DNA of 49,219 nucleotides from positions 1 through 49,219 of the forward strand of contig CAZJJG010000009.1 of assembly GCA_964546275.1 (NCBI GenBank), read 5' to 3'. Below are positions 7,685 through 16,200 of the stretch, piece by piece. Every line of letters starts with the position of its first letter. The first letter of the stretch is position 1. The notes under the pieces were generated by a model. That model saw only the letters and a program-made list of their open reading frames with translations. It was not told the origin of the DNA and did no database searches. A program made the translations under genes and the position numbers. The stretch is from MED-G78 sp964546275. Lineage in GTDB: Bacteria > Pseudomonadota > Gammaproteobacteria > Magnimaribacterales > D2472.

Positions 7685-10287
7685 TCACCATTATCATAAA
7701 TAGCTGTCCATTTAGTTTTCTTGCCATCTTTTTCTGATGCCAGGTAATGTGTATCTTCGGTTTTGTTATATCTAATGACATAAGGATGCCTATCTTTGTC
7801 CGCTAAAGGTCCTGATAAAAGATAAAAATGTTTTTTAGGATCTTTTAAGTATCTACATGCTTCAAGCAGATTATCCTCAGTGACAATGCTAATAAATTCA
7901 GACAATTTAGGAGCTCTAGTTTCTCTATTTTTAGGGTACTTGCTTGCTGCTAAAAATAAGCCTTTCATGCTGTCTCTGAGCAAATAATGGTCTTCAAATT
8001 TTTCACACGCCACTTCAGTTAAGATTGGCTCCATAACAATAGGTTTTGGCTCACCATTTCTCTGTAAATTTCTTGTAGTGCCGCAATTATCATTAAGACA
8101 TAAGAAATATTTACCAAATTTACCAGTATTAAGCTGCATCTCTGAACCACATTTATGACATTCTAATAAAGGTCCGTCATAGCCTTTAAGTTTAAATGAA
8201 CCTTCTTCAATTTTATAACCAGAGCAGTCAGGATTATTTCCACAAACATGCAGTTTGCGAGTTTCATCCATTAGAAAATTATCCATACTAGTTTTACATA
8301 ACTGACATCTTTCTTTAATCATTAGATTTGAAGCTTCGTCTTGATCATCCAAACTTATAGCTTCATCACCAGAAATAAGATTTAAGGTTTTTTTACACTT
8401 ATCATCGCCTTCATTGTTGTACCCATTACAACCCAAAAATACACCAGTGCCAGAATTTCTTATTACCATTTGATCTGATTCACATTCAGGACAATTAATA
8501 TCAGTTGGTGTTGGGGTATTTTTTCTCATACCTTCATCAGTAAATGCTAAATTTAGATCTTTTTTGAAAGCGCCATAAAAATTATCCAGAACAGATTTCC
8601 ACTCAAGCTTACCTTCTGCTACTTTATCAAGCTCTTTTTCAAAGTTAGCTGTGAAATCATAATCCATAATGTCACTAAAGCTTTCCAGCAGTCTATCAGC
8701 TACTATTAGTCCAATTTTATTAACAAAGAATCTTCTATTTTCAACTGCAACATAACCCCTATCTTGAATAGTCGAAATAATAGAAGCATAGGTAGAAGGT
8801 CTGCCGATACCTTTTTTTTCTAACTCCTTAACCAAAGCTGCTTCTGAGAATCTTGCTGGTGGTTTTGTGTACTTTTGCTCTAAATTTAGTTCTTGCAAGG
8901 ACATCATTTCGCCTTCACTTAATGGAGGTAAGATAGCTTCATCAGGATCTTTTGAAGCATTGCCAGCTATTTTTGTATAACCATCAAAAACAACCTCTCT
9001 GCCTCGTGCAGAAAATACATAGCCCTCTAAGTCAATTTTTGCAGAAGTAGATAAATACTCAGCATCAGGCATTTGCGAAGCGATAAATTGCTGCCATATA
9101 AGATCATATAACCTAGATTCTTCTTCTGAGTGATTAAGTAGCTGATTAGATGTTGTAAATGCATTTGTTGGTCTGATAGCTTCATGAGCTTCCTGTGCAT
9201 TTTCTGTACTTGAATATATTCGCGGTGCATTTGTTAAGTAAGTTGATCCCACTTTTTCATTGATATAGTTTCTTGCATCTAAAATTGAATCTTTACTTAA
9301 ACTTGGAGCATCTGTTCTCATATAGGTTATGAGACCTGCTTCATATAGTCTTTGGGCAACTCGCATGGTTCTTTTAACATTAAAGCTTAGTCTTGTACTT
9401 GCAGCTTGTTGCAGAGTTGAGGTGATAAAAGGCGCTTTTGGTTTAACTTTGACTGGTTTTTTAAGAATATCTTGAATCTTAAGATCAGATGAATTAATGA
9501 GCTTTTCAATGCTTCTTGCTTCTTCTTCTTTTAAAAGAGGATCAGATTTTTTTCTATTTAAAGAAAACTTAATGCTATGACTAGAAGAGTTAGCTAACTG
9601 CATGCTAATTTCCCAAAACTCTTCAGGAATAAAGGCTTGAATTAAATGCTCTCTTTCTACCAATAATCTTAGTGCTACTGATTGAACCCTTCCTGCAGAG
9701 AGATTTCTTGCTATCTTCTCCCATAACAAAGGAGATAGCTCAAATCCAACAACTCTATCAAGAAACCTTCTAGCTTGTTGAGCATTAACAAGATCTAAAT
9801 CTATCTCTTTAGGGTCAGCAAAGGAATCTAAAATAGCAGTTTTTGTTATCTGGTTAAAACGAACTCTGGAGAATTCATGTTTATTTGGGCCTAAGGCTTC
9901 TTTTAAATGCCAAGCAATGGCTTCACCCTCTCTATCCAAGTCGGTTGCTAGATATATATGATCAACATTTTTAGCTGCAGCTCGAAGCTCTTTAACAACC
10001 TTCTCTTTACCAGGAGAAATTTCATAAGTAGCTTTCCATGAATTTTCAGGGTCTATACCCCAACGCTTAACATCTGCTTTTCTTTTATTAATTTTCTTAA
10101 GAATTTCTTTTTCTTCAGCAGAAATATCTTTTGGCATAACATTTCTTTTTGCAGGATTTTTAGATTTGCCCTTTGGTAGATCTCGAATATGGCCGACACT
10201 TGATTTAACAATATACTCAGCACCTAAATATTTAGATATAGTTTTTGCTTTTGCCGGTGATTCAACAATAACTAGAGATTTGGTCAT
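7660..10287 (-). CDS. topA: DNA topoisomerase I (type IA)
   Basis: An 875-residue omega protein that relaxes negatively supercoiled DNA. The Toprim domain has E9 (VIVESPAKAKTI) and D116/D118/E120 (ATDLDREGEAIAW). The active-site tyrosine is Y322 (GLITYMRTDAPS). The C-terminal third carries three four-cysteine zinc ribbons, beginning CPECESDQ, CQLCKTSM and CHKCGSEM, followed by a basic tail, matching the E. coli arrangement (865 residues). The start ATG at 10287 follows an AAGGAATGG ribosome binding site. Its last 25 bases overlap the next gene. Confidence 0.97.
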   Translation of the reverse strand: MTKSLVIVESPAKAKTISKYLGAEYIVKSSVGHIRDLPKGKSKNPAKRNVMPKDISAEEKEILKKINKRKADVKRWGIDPENSWKATYEISPGKEKVVKELRAAAKNVDHIYLATDLDREGEAIAWHLKEALGPNKHEFSRVRFNQITKTAILDSFADPKEIDLDLVNAQQARRFLDRVVGFELSPLLWEKIARNLSAGRVQSVALRLLVEREHLIQAFIPEEFWEISMQLANSSSHSIKFSLNRKKSDPLLKEEEARSIEKLINSSDLKIQDILKKPVKVKPKAPFITSTLQQAASTRLSFNVKRTMRVAQRLYEAGLITYMRTDAPSLSKDSILDARNYINEKVGSTYLTNAPRIYSSTENAQEAHEAIRPTNAFTTSNQLLNHSEEESRLYDLIWQQFIASQMPDAEYLSTSAKIDLEGYVFSARGREVVFDGYTKIAGNASKDPDEAILPPLSEGEMMSLQELNLEQKYTKPPARFSEAALVKELEKKGIGRPSTYASIISTIQDRGYVAVENRRFFVNKIGLIVADRLLESFSDIMDYDFTANFEKELDKVAEGKLEWKSVLDNFYGAFKKDLNLAFTDEGMRKNTPTPTDINCPECESDQMVIRNSGTGVFLGCNGYNNEGDDKCKKTLNLISGDEAISLDDQDEASNLMIKERCQLCKTSMDNFLMDETRKLHVCGNNPDCSGYKIEEGSFKLKGYDGPLLECHKCGSEMQLNTGKFGKYFLCLNDNCGTTRNLQRNGEPKPIVMEPILTEVACEKFEDHYLLRDSMKGLFLAASKYPKNRETRAPKLSEFISIVTEDNLLEACRYLKDPKKHFYLLSGPLADKDRHPYVIRYNKTEDTHYLASEKDGKKTKWTAIYDNGEWREQLKK

Positions 10288-10312
10288 AATAAAAATCCAT
10301 TCCTTTTTTTAT

Positions 10313-10341
10313 AAATAACATCCAATGAATACTTTTGGCAA
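10313..10341 (-). promoter_or_regulatory. Candidate topA promoter
   Basis: On the minus strand TTGCCA (10341-10336) is followed after 17 bp by TTATTT (10318-10313). It has the same -35 hexamer as the lexA promoter. The 61-bp space between topA and the gene at 10349 holds nothing else obvious. Confidence 0.4.
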
Positions 10342-10348
10342 GTTAAAT

Positions 10349-10783
10349 TTATAATTTTTTTAAATTACTATTAATTCTTTCTAATTCTTCAATACCTAAA
10401 TTCTCATCCCAAAGAAATGCAATAACTGCTTTAGAAAAAATTATTTCTATAATCGATTCTGGCAGCGATCTAATGCTCTTTAATAGATCATCATAATCAT
10501 TTGAATACTTTAGTCTGGATGGAGAATACAAAATAAAATCATCTTTGTCTTTAATAAAGTGAGCTTCTTTTATATTTGTTGCATTTTTTAAATGGTAGCT
10601 AGCTAGACCTGGATCTTTATTTTTAAAGGAAATATTGCCATATGCTGGTGAAGAAATTTTAAAACCAAGCTTGACAGCATCAAGTCTTAATTGCGCCAAA
10701 TGCCTAGATCTTTTTGAAGGCCACATAAAACTTACTGATCCTAAAAAAAATATTATGACCAATATACTTATTAAATAGCCCAC
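10349..10783 (-). CDS. Membrane-anchored protein of unknown function
   Basis: A 144-residue protein with one N-terminal transmembrane helix (YLISILVIIFFLGSVSF, residues 3-19) followed by a positively charged WPSKRSRH stretch, so the rest is probably cytoplasmic. A conserved-looking core (LRLDAVKLGFKISSPAYGN, then FILYSPSR) follows. I do not recognise the family, though small proteins of this layout lie near topA in other gammaproteobacteria. The start codon is GTG at 10783, with GGAG seven bases upstream. The C-terminus (LPESIIEIIFSKAVIAFLWDE) is amphipathic. Confidence 0.75.
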   Translation of the reverse strand: MGYLISILVIIFFLGSVSFMWPSKRSRHLAQLRLDAVKLGFKISSPAYGNISFKNKDPGLASYHLKNATNIKEAHFIKDKDDFILYSPSRLKYSNDYDDLLKSIRSLPESIIEIIFSKAVIAFLWDENLGIEELERINSNLKKL

Positions 10784-10833
10784 TAAAACTCCATGAATTG
10801 AAATTATTATTCTTTAACTTAAAGGCATAAATA

Positions 10834-11820
10834 TTAATCTAGTAATTCAGAAATAATATTAGGGCCTTTTAATATAAAGCCAGTATATATCTGAACTAAG
10901 TCTGCTCCAGCATCTATTTTTTGATTAAAATGCTCTTTTGAGATAACTCCACCAACACCAATAATTGGAATTGATGCATTCATATTTTTAATTGATTCAA
11001 TTAATTTTGTAGATTTATTAAATAGTGGCTCACCTGATAAGCCGCCTGCTTGATCAACAAATGATTTATTGTTTAATAGAGATTTATCAACAGTGGTATT
11101 AGATAGTATGAGTCCAGAGAGGCCAAATTTCTCAACTGCACCAACTATTACCTCTAGAGTTTCTAAAGTTTCATCAGGAGATATTTTTAAGAATATTGGC
11201 TTAGTAAATTCAAAATTATTTTTTTCATTATTTATTGACGCTAATAAACTATAGATGTTTTCTTTATTATGCAGATCTCTTAAATTTGGCGTATTGGGTG
11301 AGGATATATTTATAGAGATGTAATCAGCATACTCATAGACCTTTTTAAAACATTCAACATAGTCAGAAATTCTCTTATCCCCATCTGAGTCTTTGTTAGC
11401 ACCGATGTTAACTCCAACAATTCCTTTATATTTTCTTGTTTGTAGCTTTTTAACCAAATAATCTACACCTTTATTATTGAATCCTAAACGGTTAACGATA
11501 GCGTTTTCATTAAAGACTCTAAAAATTCTAGGCTTAGCATTTCCAGGTTGCGCCAATGGTGTAATAGTCCCAACTTCTATAAAACTAAATCCAAGTGCAC
11601 CTAGAGCATCTATATAATCTCCATTTTTATCCAAACCAGCCGCTACACCTAATTTATTTTTAAAAGTTAAATTTTCAATAGTACTAGGGGTTGAAGCGAT
11701 ATCTTGCTTTGCAATAAGTCTAATTAACCCAAGTGAATGAATTAATTTCAAGCTATTTAAAGCAATGCTATGAGCTATCTCTGGGGAGAAAATTCTTAAA
11801 ACTAAATATATAAATTTCAA
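10834..11820 (-). CDS. pyrD: Dihydroorotate dehydrogenase (quinone), class 2
   Basis: A 328-residue membrane-associated flavoenzyme of pyrimidine synthesis that oxidises dihydroorotate to orotate and passes electrons to quinone. The N-terminal helical extension (MKFIYLVLRIFSPEIAHSIAL) is the class 2 membrane-binding element. Then come GVAAGLDKNG, the FMN/substrate loops RLGFNNKG and GVNIGANKDS, the catalytic serine S174 in NISSPNTPNLR, and IIGVGGVIS near the end. The start is TTG, overlapping the galU stop as TTGA, with no clear ribosome binding site, so translation likely depends on reinitiation. Confidence 0.95.
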   Translation of the reverse strand: MKFIYLVLRIFSPEIAHSIALNSLKLIHSLGLIRLIAKQDIASTPSTIENLTFKNKLGVAAGLDKNGDYIDALGALGFSFIEVGTITPLAQPGNAKPRIFRVFNENAIVNRLGFNNKGVDYLVKKLQTRKYKGIVGVNIGANKDSDGDKRISDYVECFKKVYEYADYISINISSPNTPNLRDLHNKENIYSLLASINNEKNNFEFTKPIFLKISPDETLETLEVIVGAVEKFGLSGLILSNTTVDKSLLNNKSFVDQAGGLSGEPLFNKSTKLIESIKNMNASIPIIGVGGVISKEHFNQKIDAGADLVQIYTGFILKGPNIISELLD

Positions 11821-12695
11821 CTTAGTAATGATTCTAAGGACTGTTTAATGTCTTTACTAATATCTTTATCTAACATTGCAAGAGAAAGAGTTGCCTTTAC
11901 ATAACCTTCTTTACTTCCACAATCAAATTTCTTGCCCTTATAGGTTGCTGCTAAAACTTTTTCAGAACTAATTAAATCTTTAATTGCATCTGTAAGCTGA
12001 TACTCTCCGCCAGCACCAGTACCAATATTTTTAAGATGATTAAAAATTTCTGTTTTTAAGATATACCTACCTGAGACTGCTAAGTTTGAGGGAGCATCTT
12101 CTAATTTAGGTTTTTCAACAATCTGATTTATTTCATAAATTTCTTCTGAGATTTTTATTGGATCAATAACGCCATAACTTGAAAGTTTTTCATTTGGAAC
12201 TTGATTAATAGCAATTACTGAGTTTGATGTTTCTAAATATATGTCAGCCAGAGTTTGAAGGCAGCTCTTGCCGCTTGAAATATATAAATCATCTGGCAAT
12301 AAAATTGCTACTGCATCATCTTCATCATTTAGATAATCTTCTGCAAGTAATATTGCGTGTCCTAATCCTTTTTGCTCTTCTTGGTTAACAAATGTAAATT
12401 TAATATTCTCAAATTGTTTAGGATTAATTAAGTCAATATATTCAGCTTCACTTTTATTTCTTAAAGATTCTTCTAAATCTTTATTTGGTAGAAAATGACT
12501 TTCAATTGATTTTTTTGCATGACTAGTAATAAAAATAATCTCTGTAACACCTATATCAATAGCTTCTTCAACAGCATACTGAACTAATGGTTTGTCAATT
12601 ATTGGAAGCATCTCCTTCGGAATTGATTTAGTGGCTGGTAAAAATCTTGTACCTAATCCAGCAACTGGAAGAATAGCTTTACGAACTGGTTTCAT
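11817..12695 (-). CDS. galU: UTP-glucose-1-phosphate uridylyltransferase
   Basis: A 292-residue nucleotidyltransferase making UDP-glucose for polysaccharide and glycolipid synthesis. The N-terminal signature AILPVAGLGTRFLPATKSIP and KEMLPIIDKPLVQYAVEEA are those of GalU. VAILLPDDLY (about 130), VEKP, GRYILKTEIF and KKFDCGSKEGYV complete the sugar-nucleotide site. Its length fits the family (about 300). It overlaps the upstream rhomboid gene as ATGA and the downstream pyrD as TTGA. UDP-N-acetylglucosamine pyrophosphorylases are longer and lack these motifs. Confidence 0.94.
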   Translation of the reverse strand: MKPVRKAILPVAGLGTRFLPATKSIPKEMLPIIDKPLVQYAVEEAIDIGVTEIIFITSHAKKSIESHFLPNKDLEESLRNKSEAEYIDLINPKQFENIKFTFVNQEEQKGLGHAILLAEDYLNDEDDAVAILLPDDLYISSGKSCLQTLADIYLETSNSVIAINQVPNEKLSSYGVIDPIKISEEIYEINQIVEKPKLEDAPSNLAVSGRYILKTEIFNHLKNIGTGAGGEYQLTDAIKDLISSEKVLAATYKGKKFDCGSKEGYVKATLSLAMLDKDISKDIKQSLESLLS

Positions 12696-13315
12696 GATTC
12701 CCTCATTGATCCTAGTATTTTAGTAAGCATACCAAAAATTAGACCAGATATAAGTCCCCCAAGATGAGCAAAGTTAGCAATAGATCCAAAACCAAATAAT
12801 TCTAATATTCCAAAAAATCCTAATAACAACCAAATAATCATAAATATATAAATAGCAGGAGGAAGTCCATATCTCGCATTTTTTAGATTTAGCTCAATTA
12901 AAAAGCAATAACCAAGCAAACCGTAAACAACTCCAGACAAACCTCCAAATAGAGAAACGCCGCCCCAAATATACTGAATATAATTGCTAGCAACTCCTGT
13001 AAATATTACTAAAACAAGAAATAAAAAATTTCCATCAAGCTCTTCTATTTTTGAGCCTAGTATATAAATCCATAAAGCATTAAAGGCTAGATGGCTTAAA
13101 GAAAAATGTATAAATACTGGAGTTAAAAGTCTCCACCATTCATTTTGCATTAGATAAGTTTCATTAAATGAAAGAAATTCAAGATAAGAGCCTGATTGCT
13201 TAAAATCTAAGAAAGAAAAATACTTAATTATTTCAAAATTAAATCCAAAACTGGTTATGAGGGTCAATCCACTTGCAAAAATAATTATCGGGATATGAAA
13301 ATTCTTTACGTTCAA
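12692..13315 (-). CDS. Rhomboid-family intramembrane serine protease
   Basis: A 207-residue polytopic membrane protein with about six transmembrane segments. The catalytic serine is S127 in GGLSGVVYG and the histidine is H184 in NFAHLGGLISG. The upstream WRLLTPVFIHFSLSHLAFN (residues 61-79) is the characteristic rhomboid loop and second helix. It should cleave transmembrane substrates within the inner membrane; the substrates cannot be told. Start TTG at 13315 overlaps the nadK stop as TTGA. Its place among pyrD, galU and nadK suggests co-expression more than a shared pathway. Confidence 0.9.
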   Translation of the reverse strand: MNVKNFHIPIIIFASGLTLITSFGFNFEIIKYFSFLDFKQSGSYLEFLSFNETYLMQNEWWRLLTPVFIHFSLSHLAFNALWIYILGSKIEELDGNFLFLVLVIFTGVASNYIQYIWGGVSLFGGLSGVVYGLLGYCFLIELNLKNARYGLPPAIYIFMIIWLLLGFFGILELFGFGSIANFAHLGGLISGLIFGMLTKILGSMRES

Positions 13316-14184
13316 GAAATTGAATTATTTTTTGTTATATCTAAACTCCACCCAAGCTTTTCTCTGCAAGCTTCAAAAAAATCATTATTTTTAGGGTGAA
13401 CAAGTTTTAAGGTTTTATTCATTTTTGAAATGGTAACCATAGTTTGATATTCAGCAGATATGTCTTCTTGGCCATCTGCACAAATTTTTGCATCTTCAAG
13501 AGGTCCGCTTAATAATTCTATTTCTATTTTTTGATCAGATGAAATGATAAAAGGTCTAGATGATAGGCTTTGAGGCAAAATTGGTATTATGCTCCAGACA
13601 TCAAGACTAGGATGAATAATCGGACCGCCAGCTGATAAAGCATAAGCAGTTGATCCTGTGGGAGTGGCAATTATAAGACCATCAGATCTTTGTTCATATA
13701 CAGCCTTTCCATCAACACTTAGTTGGTAACGCATTAATTGAGCATAAGCGCCAGAGTGAATTACTATTTCATTAAGGCCAAATAATGTTTTGCCTGGAAA
13801 GCTAGCTGAAACAAGAGATCTTTCTTCAATTTCATAATTTCCATTTAAAATATCTTCAATAATTGATTCAAAATTATCTATATTTACGTCAGTTAAAAAT
13901 CCAACAGCGCCTAAATTAATACCCAGAATAGGAATATCATTTTCTAGAAAACGTCTTGCAGAACCTAGTAAAGTTCCGTCTCCACCGAAGACAATAAGTA
14001 GATCAACTTTATTTGCAAAAGCCTCTGGAGAAAGCTCAGTAACGAGATTGTTGCTATCAAGTTCACCCTCTTCTGCATAGATGTCATTGGTATATTTAGA
14101 AAGAATAGGCAACAAGGAATCTAGGAATAATACATCCCCAATCTCCTGATTTTTTTTAACAACAATACCTATATTTTTAAACAT
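13312..14184 (-). CDS. nadK: NAD kinase
   Basis: A 290-residue ATP-dependent NAD kinase producing NADP. Diagnostic motifs are VFGGDGTLLGSAR (about residue 66), NLGAVGFLTD (about 92), LNEIVIHSG (about 137) and DGLIIATPTGSTAYALSAGGPI (about 167). The length matches E. coli NadK (292). It heads the overlapping nadK-rhomboid-galU-pyrD set. A perfect TATAAT lies only 8 bases before its ATG, so the message is probably leaderless. It is divergent from a sirtuin gene that consumes NAD. Confidence 0.96.
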   Translation of the reverse strand: MFKNIGIVVKKNQEIGDVLFLDSLLPILSKYTNDIYAEEGELDSNNLVTELSPEAFANKVDLLIVFGGDGTLLGSARRFLENDIPILGINLGAVGFLTDVNIDNFESIIEDILNGNYEIEERSLVSASFPGKTLFGLNEIVIHSGAYAQLMRYQLSVDGKAVYEQRSDGLIIATPTGSTAYALSAGGPIIHPSLDVWSIIPILPQSLSSRPFIISSDQKIEIELLSGPLEDAKICADGQEDISAEYQTMVTISKMNKTLKLVHPKNNDFFEACREKLGWSLDITKNNSIS

Positions 14185-14192
14185 AATGAGGC

Positions 14193-14200
14193 ATTATACT
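14193..14200. promoter_or_regulatory. Overlapping divergent -10 boxes between nadK and the sirtuin gene
   Basis: The 41-bp space between nadK and the sirtuin gene contains TATAAT on the minus strand (14198-14193) and TATACT on the plus strand (14195-14200), sharing four bases. Neither has a good -35 hexamer. Because the two share DNA, RNA polymerase can probably serve only one direction at a time. Confidence 0.45.
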
Positions 14201-14225
14201 CCCTGATAGATTAGTTTATAAACAT

Positions 14226-14993
14226 ATGAAATTAACAAATAAAATAACTGAGTTTTTAGAGCTTATTAATGAAGCTAAAAAAATTGTTATTTTAACTGGT
14301 GCAGGAATTAGTACTGAGTCTGGACTGCCTGATTTTAGAAGTGATGATGGTTTCTGGACAAAAAATAAACCAATATTATTTAGAGAGTTTCTGCGCGATG
14401 AGGACTCTAGAAAATTATCATGGGAAAGAAATTTTGAGTTAAAGGAGAAACTGGCTTCTATAAAACCAAATAGTGGTCACTTCTTTGTAAGAGATCTTAT
14501 AAACACTTCATCAAATCATCATTTAATAACTCAGAATATTGATGGACTTCATGCAGATACAGGTCTTGAGAGAGAAAAAATTATTGAAATTCATGGAAAT
14601 GCTACAAAAGCATCATGCTTAAATTGTTTTAAAGAATTTAATCCAAGCTTATTTCATGATGCTGCTATAAATAACTGCGATATACCAAGCTGCGATGATT
14701 GTGGATCTCTAGTTAAAGTTTCTACTATTTCATTCGGTCAGCCAATGAATGAAAAAGATCATACTGATGCAATGTACTTAACTCAAGCAGCTGACTTGTT
14801 TATCGCAATAGGAACATCGTTAAGCGTTCAGCCCGTTGCAAAACTGCCTGAGCTTGCTAAAAAAAATGGAGCAAATTTAATTATACTCAATAGAGAAGAG
14901 ACCCCATTAGATGGCATTGCAGATTTAGTAATTAATGGTGAGCTAAAAGATTTATTTGCAAAAATATCAGAAAATATATCAATCGTGCATTAA
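14226..14993 (+). CDS. cobB: Sir2-family NAD-dependent protein deacylase
   Basis: A 255-residue class III deacylase. The NAD-binding motif is LTGAGISTESGLPDFRS (residues 23-39), followed by TQNIDGLHADTG and the catalytic H123 in EIHGN. A zinc site is formed by C131 and C134 (CLNC) with the later cysteines around 151-159 (CDIPSCDDC). It uses NAD to remove acyl groups from lysines, tuning acyl-CoA synthetases and other metabolic enzymes. Its last 15 bp overlap the convergent alcohol dehydrogenase gene. The symbol is by family; whether it prefers acetyl or longer acyl groups is unknown. Confidence 0.9.
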   Translation: MKLTNKITEFLELINEAKKIVILTGAGISTESGLPDFRSDDGFWTKNKPILFREFLRDEDSRKLSWERNFELKEKLASIKPNSGHFFVRDLINTSSNHHLITQNIDGLHADTGLEREKIIEIHGNATKASCLNCFKEFNPSLFHDAAINNCDIPSCDDCGSLVKVSTISFGQPMNEKDHTDAMYLTQAADLFIAIGTSLSVQPVAKLPELAKKNGANLIILNREETPLDGIADLVINGELKDLFAKISENISIVH

Positions 14994-16022
14994 AGCTGCT
15001 CTTCCTAAAATTTTACCTTCTTTTAAATCAATTAAAGTTTGGTTAGCCTCTGATGCATGTCTTTTTTCAACAGGTATTGGATCAATCTTATCCTCTTTAA
15101 CAAGACTCATAAGCTCTTTCATATTTGATAAACTTCCAACATATGAGCCTTGAATATTTCTTTCCATTAAAACCATCATTGGCAAAGGATGATTTAACTC
15201 ACCGCCATATAGGCCAACAATAATATATCTACCACCCTTTCTTAATAGATTAGTAGCAAATCCAGTTGATAAATCAGAGCCAACAAAATCAATTACAGCA
15301 GATACACCTCCTGTTATAGAATGAATTCTTGCTGCTGCATCTTCGTCTTTTGAGTTTATGGCATGAGATGCGCCAGCTTCTAGAGCAGCATCTAATTTCT
15401 TTTGATCAACATCTATAACAATAGGCTGAACATTAAAAGCTGCTTTAGCAATTTGGATTCCCATCATTCCTAGGCCTCCAGCTCCAACGATAACCAATGA
15501 ATCGGCAGAATCTTTGATATTAGCTTTCTTTAATGCTGTATAAGCAGTTAATCCAGAACAGGCATAACTTCCAGCTAAATGTTCAGGCGTGTTACCAGCA
15601 TCCATTAAGTATCTAGAATGAGGTACAAGAACATGATCGCCAAAACCGCCACCCTTTTGAACACCTAAAACAGGTCCACCTGCGCATAAATGCTCATCTC
15701 CAGCACTGCATACATCGCATTGATTGCAGCCAATCCAAGGATAAATAACTCTTTTATCTCCAATATTCACATCTTGAGCATCAGGACCAAGCTCAACTAC
15801 TTCAGCAAATATTTCATGGCCTAGTGTATAAGGCATTTGTAAAGGTAAAGGTAGCTTATTTCCGCCTCCTAAATCAAAGGATCCTTCATGAATATGAACA
15901 TCTGAATGACATACACCGCATGCAATAGTTTTTAGCAAAACTTCACAACCTTCAGGTTTTGGAGTTTCAAATTCATTTAATTGTAATGGTTGTCCGGATT
16001 CTATTACTTGATATGCTTTCAT
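14979..16022 (-). CDS. Zinc-dependent alcohol dehydrogenase (MDR family)
   Basis: A 347-residue medium-chain dehydrogenase. The catalytic zinc ligands are C38 (CGVCHSD) and H69-E70 (LGHE); the structural zinc uses C99, C102, C105 and C113. The Rossmann motif is GAGGLGMMGIQIAKA, and the following acidic residue (VIDVD) favours NAD over NADP. The substrate is an alcohol or aldehyde not identifiable from sequence. A good ribosome binding site (AAGGTAAATAAATG) precedes the start, and a 21-bp palindrome at 16060 overlaps its likely -35 region. It is divergent from the acyl-CoA dehydrogenase pair, hinting at joint control. Confidence 0.9.
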   Translation of the reverse strand: MKAYQVIESGQPLQLNEFETPKPEGCEVLLKTIACGVCHSDVHIHEGSFDLGGGNKLPLPLQMPYTLGHEIFAEVVELGPDAQDVNIGDKRVIYPWIGCNQCDVCSAGDEHLCAGGPVLGVQKGGGFGDHVLVPHSRYLMDAGNTPEHLAGSYACSGLTAYTALKKANIKDSADSLVIVGAGGLGMMGIQIAKAAFNVQPIVIDVDQKKLDAALEAGASHAINSKDEDAAARIHSITGGVSAVIDFVGSDLSTGFATNLLRKGGRYIIVGLYGGELNHPLPMMVLMERNIQGSYVGSLSNMKELMSLVKEDKIDPIPVEKRHASEANQTLIDLKEGKILGRAALMHD

Positions 16023-16059
16023 TTATTTACCTTCTATTTATAAATTGATTTAAAAAGTT

Positions 16060-16080
16060 TAAATTAGTATTACTAATTTA
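16060..16080. promoter_or_regulatory. 21-bp perfect palindrome, candidate repressor operator
   Basis: Two 10-bp arms, TAAATTAGTA and TACTAATTTA, flank a single T and are perfect inverted repeats. The site lies in the 178-bp divergent space between the alcohol dehydrogenase and the acyl-CoA dehydrogenase genes, about 18 bp upstream of a TATAAA -10-like box for the former. The geometry fits a dimeric TetR- or GntR-type repressor. The cognate regulator is not evident next door. Confidence 0.6.
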
Positions 16081-16152
16081 TCACAATTCTTAAATTAACA
16101 AATAGGGATCTTTGTATGAGATCTAAAAGCATAAGACTAGAAAAAAAATATT

Positions 16153-16181
16153 TTGTGCTTACAATAGTCTTGAAATAAAAA
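16153..16181 (+). promoter_or_regulatory. Candidate promoter of the first acyl-CoA dehydrogenase pair
   Basis: TTGTGC (16153-16158) and TAAAAA (16176-16181) are 17 bp apart, followed by an AGGA ribosome binding site 10 bases before the ATG at 16201. The rest of the 178-bp space (16023-16200) holds the palindrome and otherwise featureless A+T-rich sequence. Confidence 0.35.
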
Positions 16182-16200
16182 AATTCAGGAAAAATTTATA

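Noticed and set aside
16081..16200. Possible tRNA or small RNA in the largest intergenic space
   Set aside because: No acceptor/T-loop pattern (no GGTTCGAATCC-like sequence), and the sequence is almost entirely A+T.
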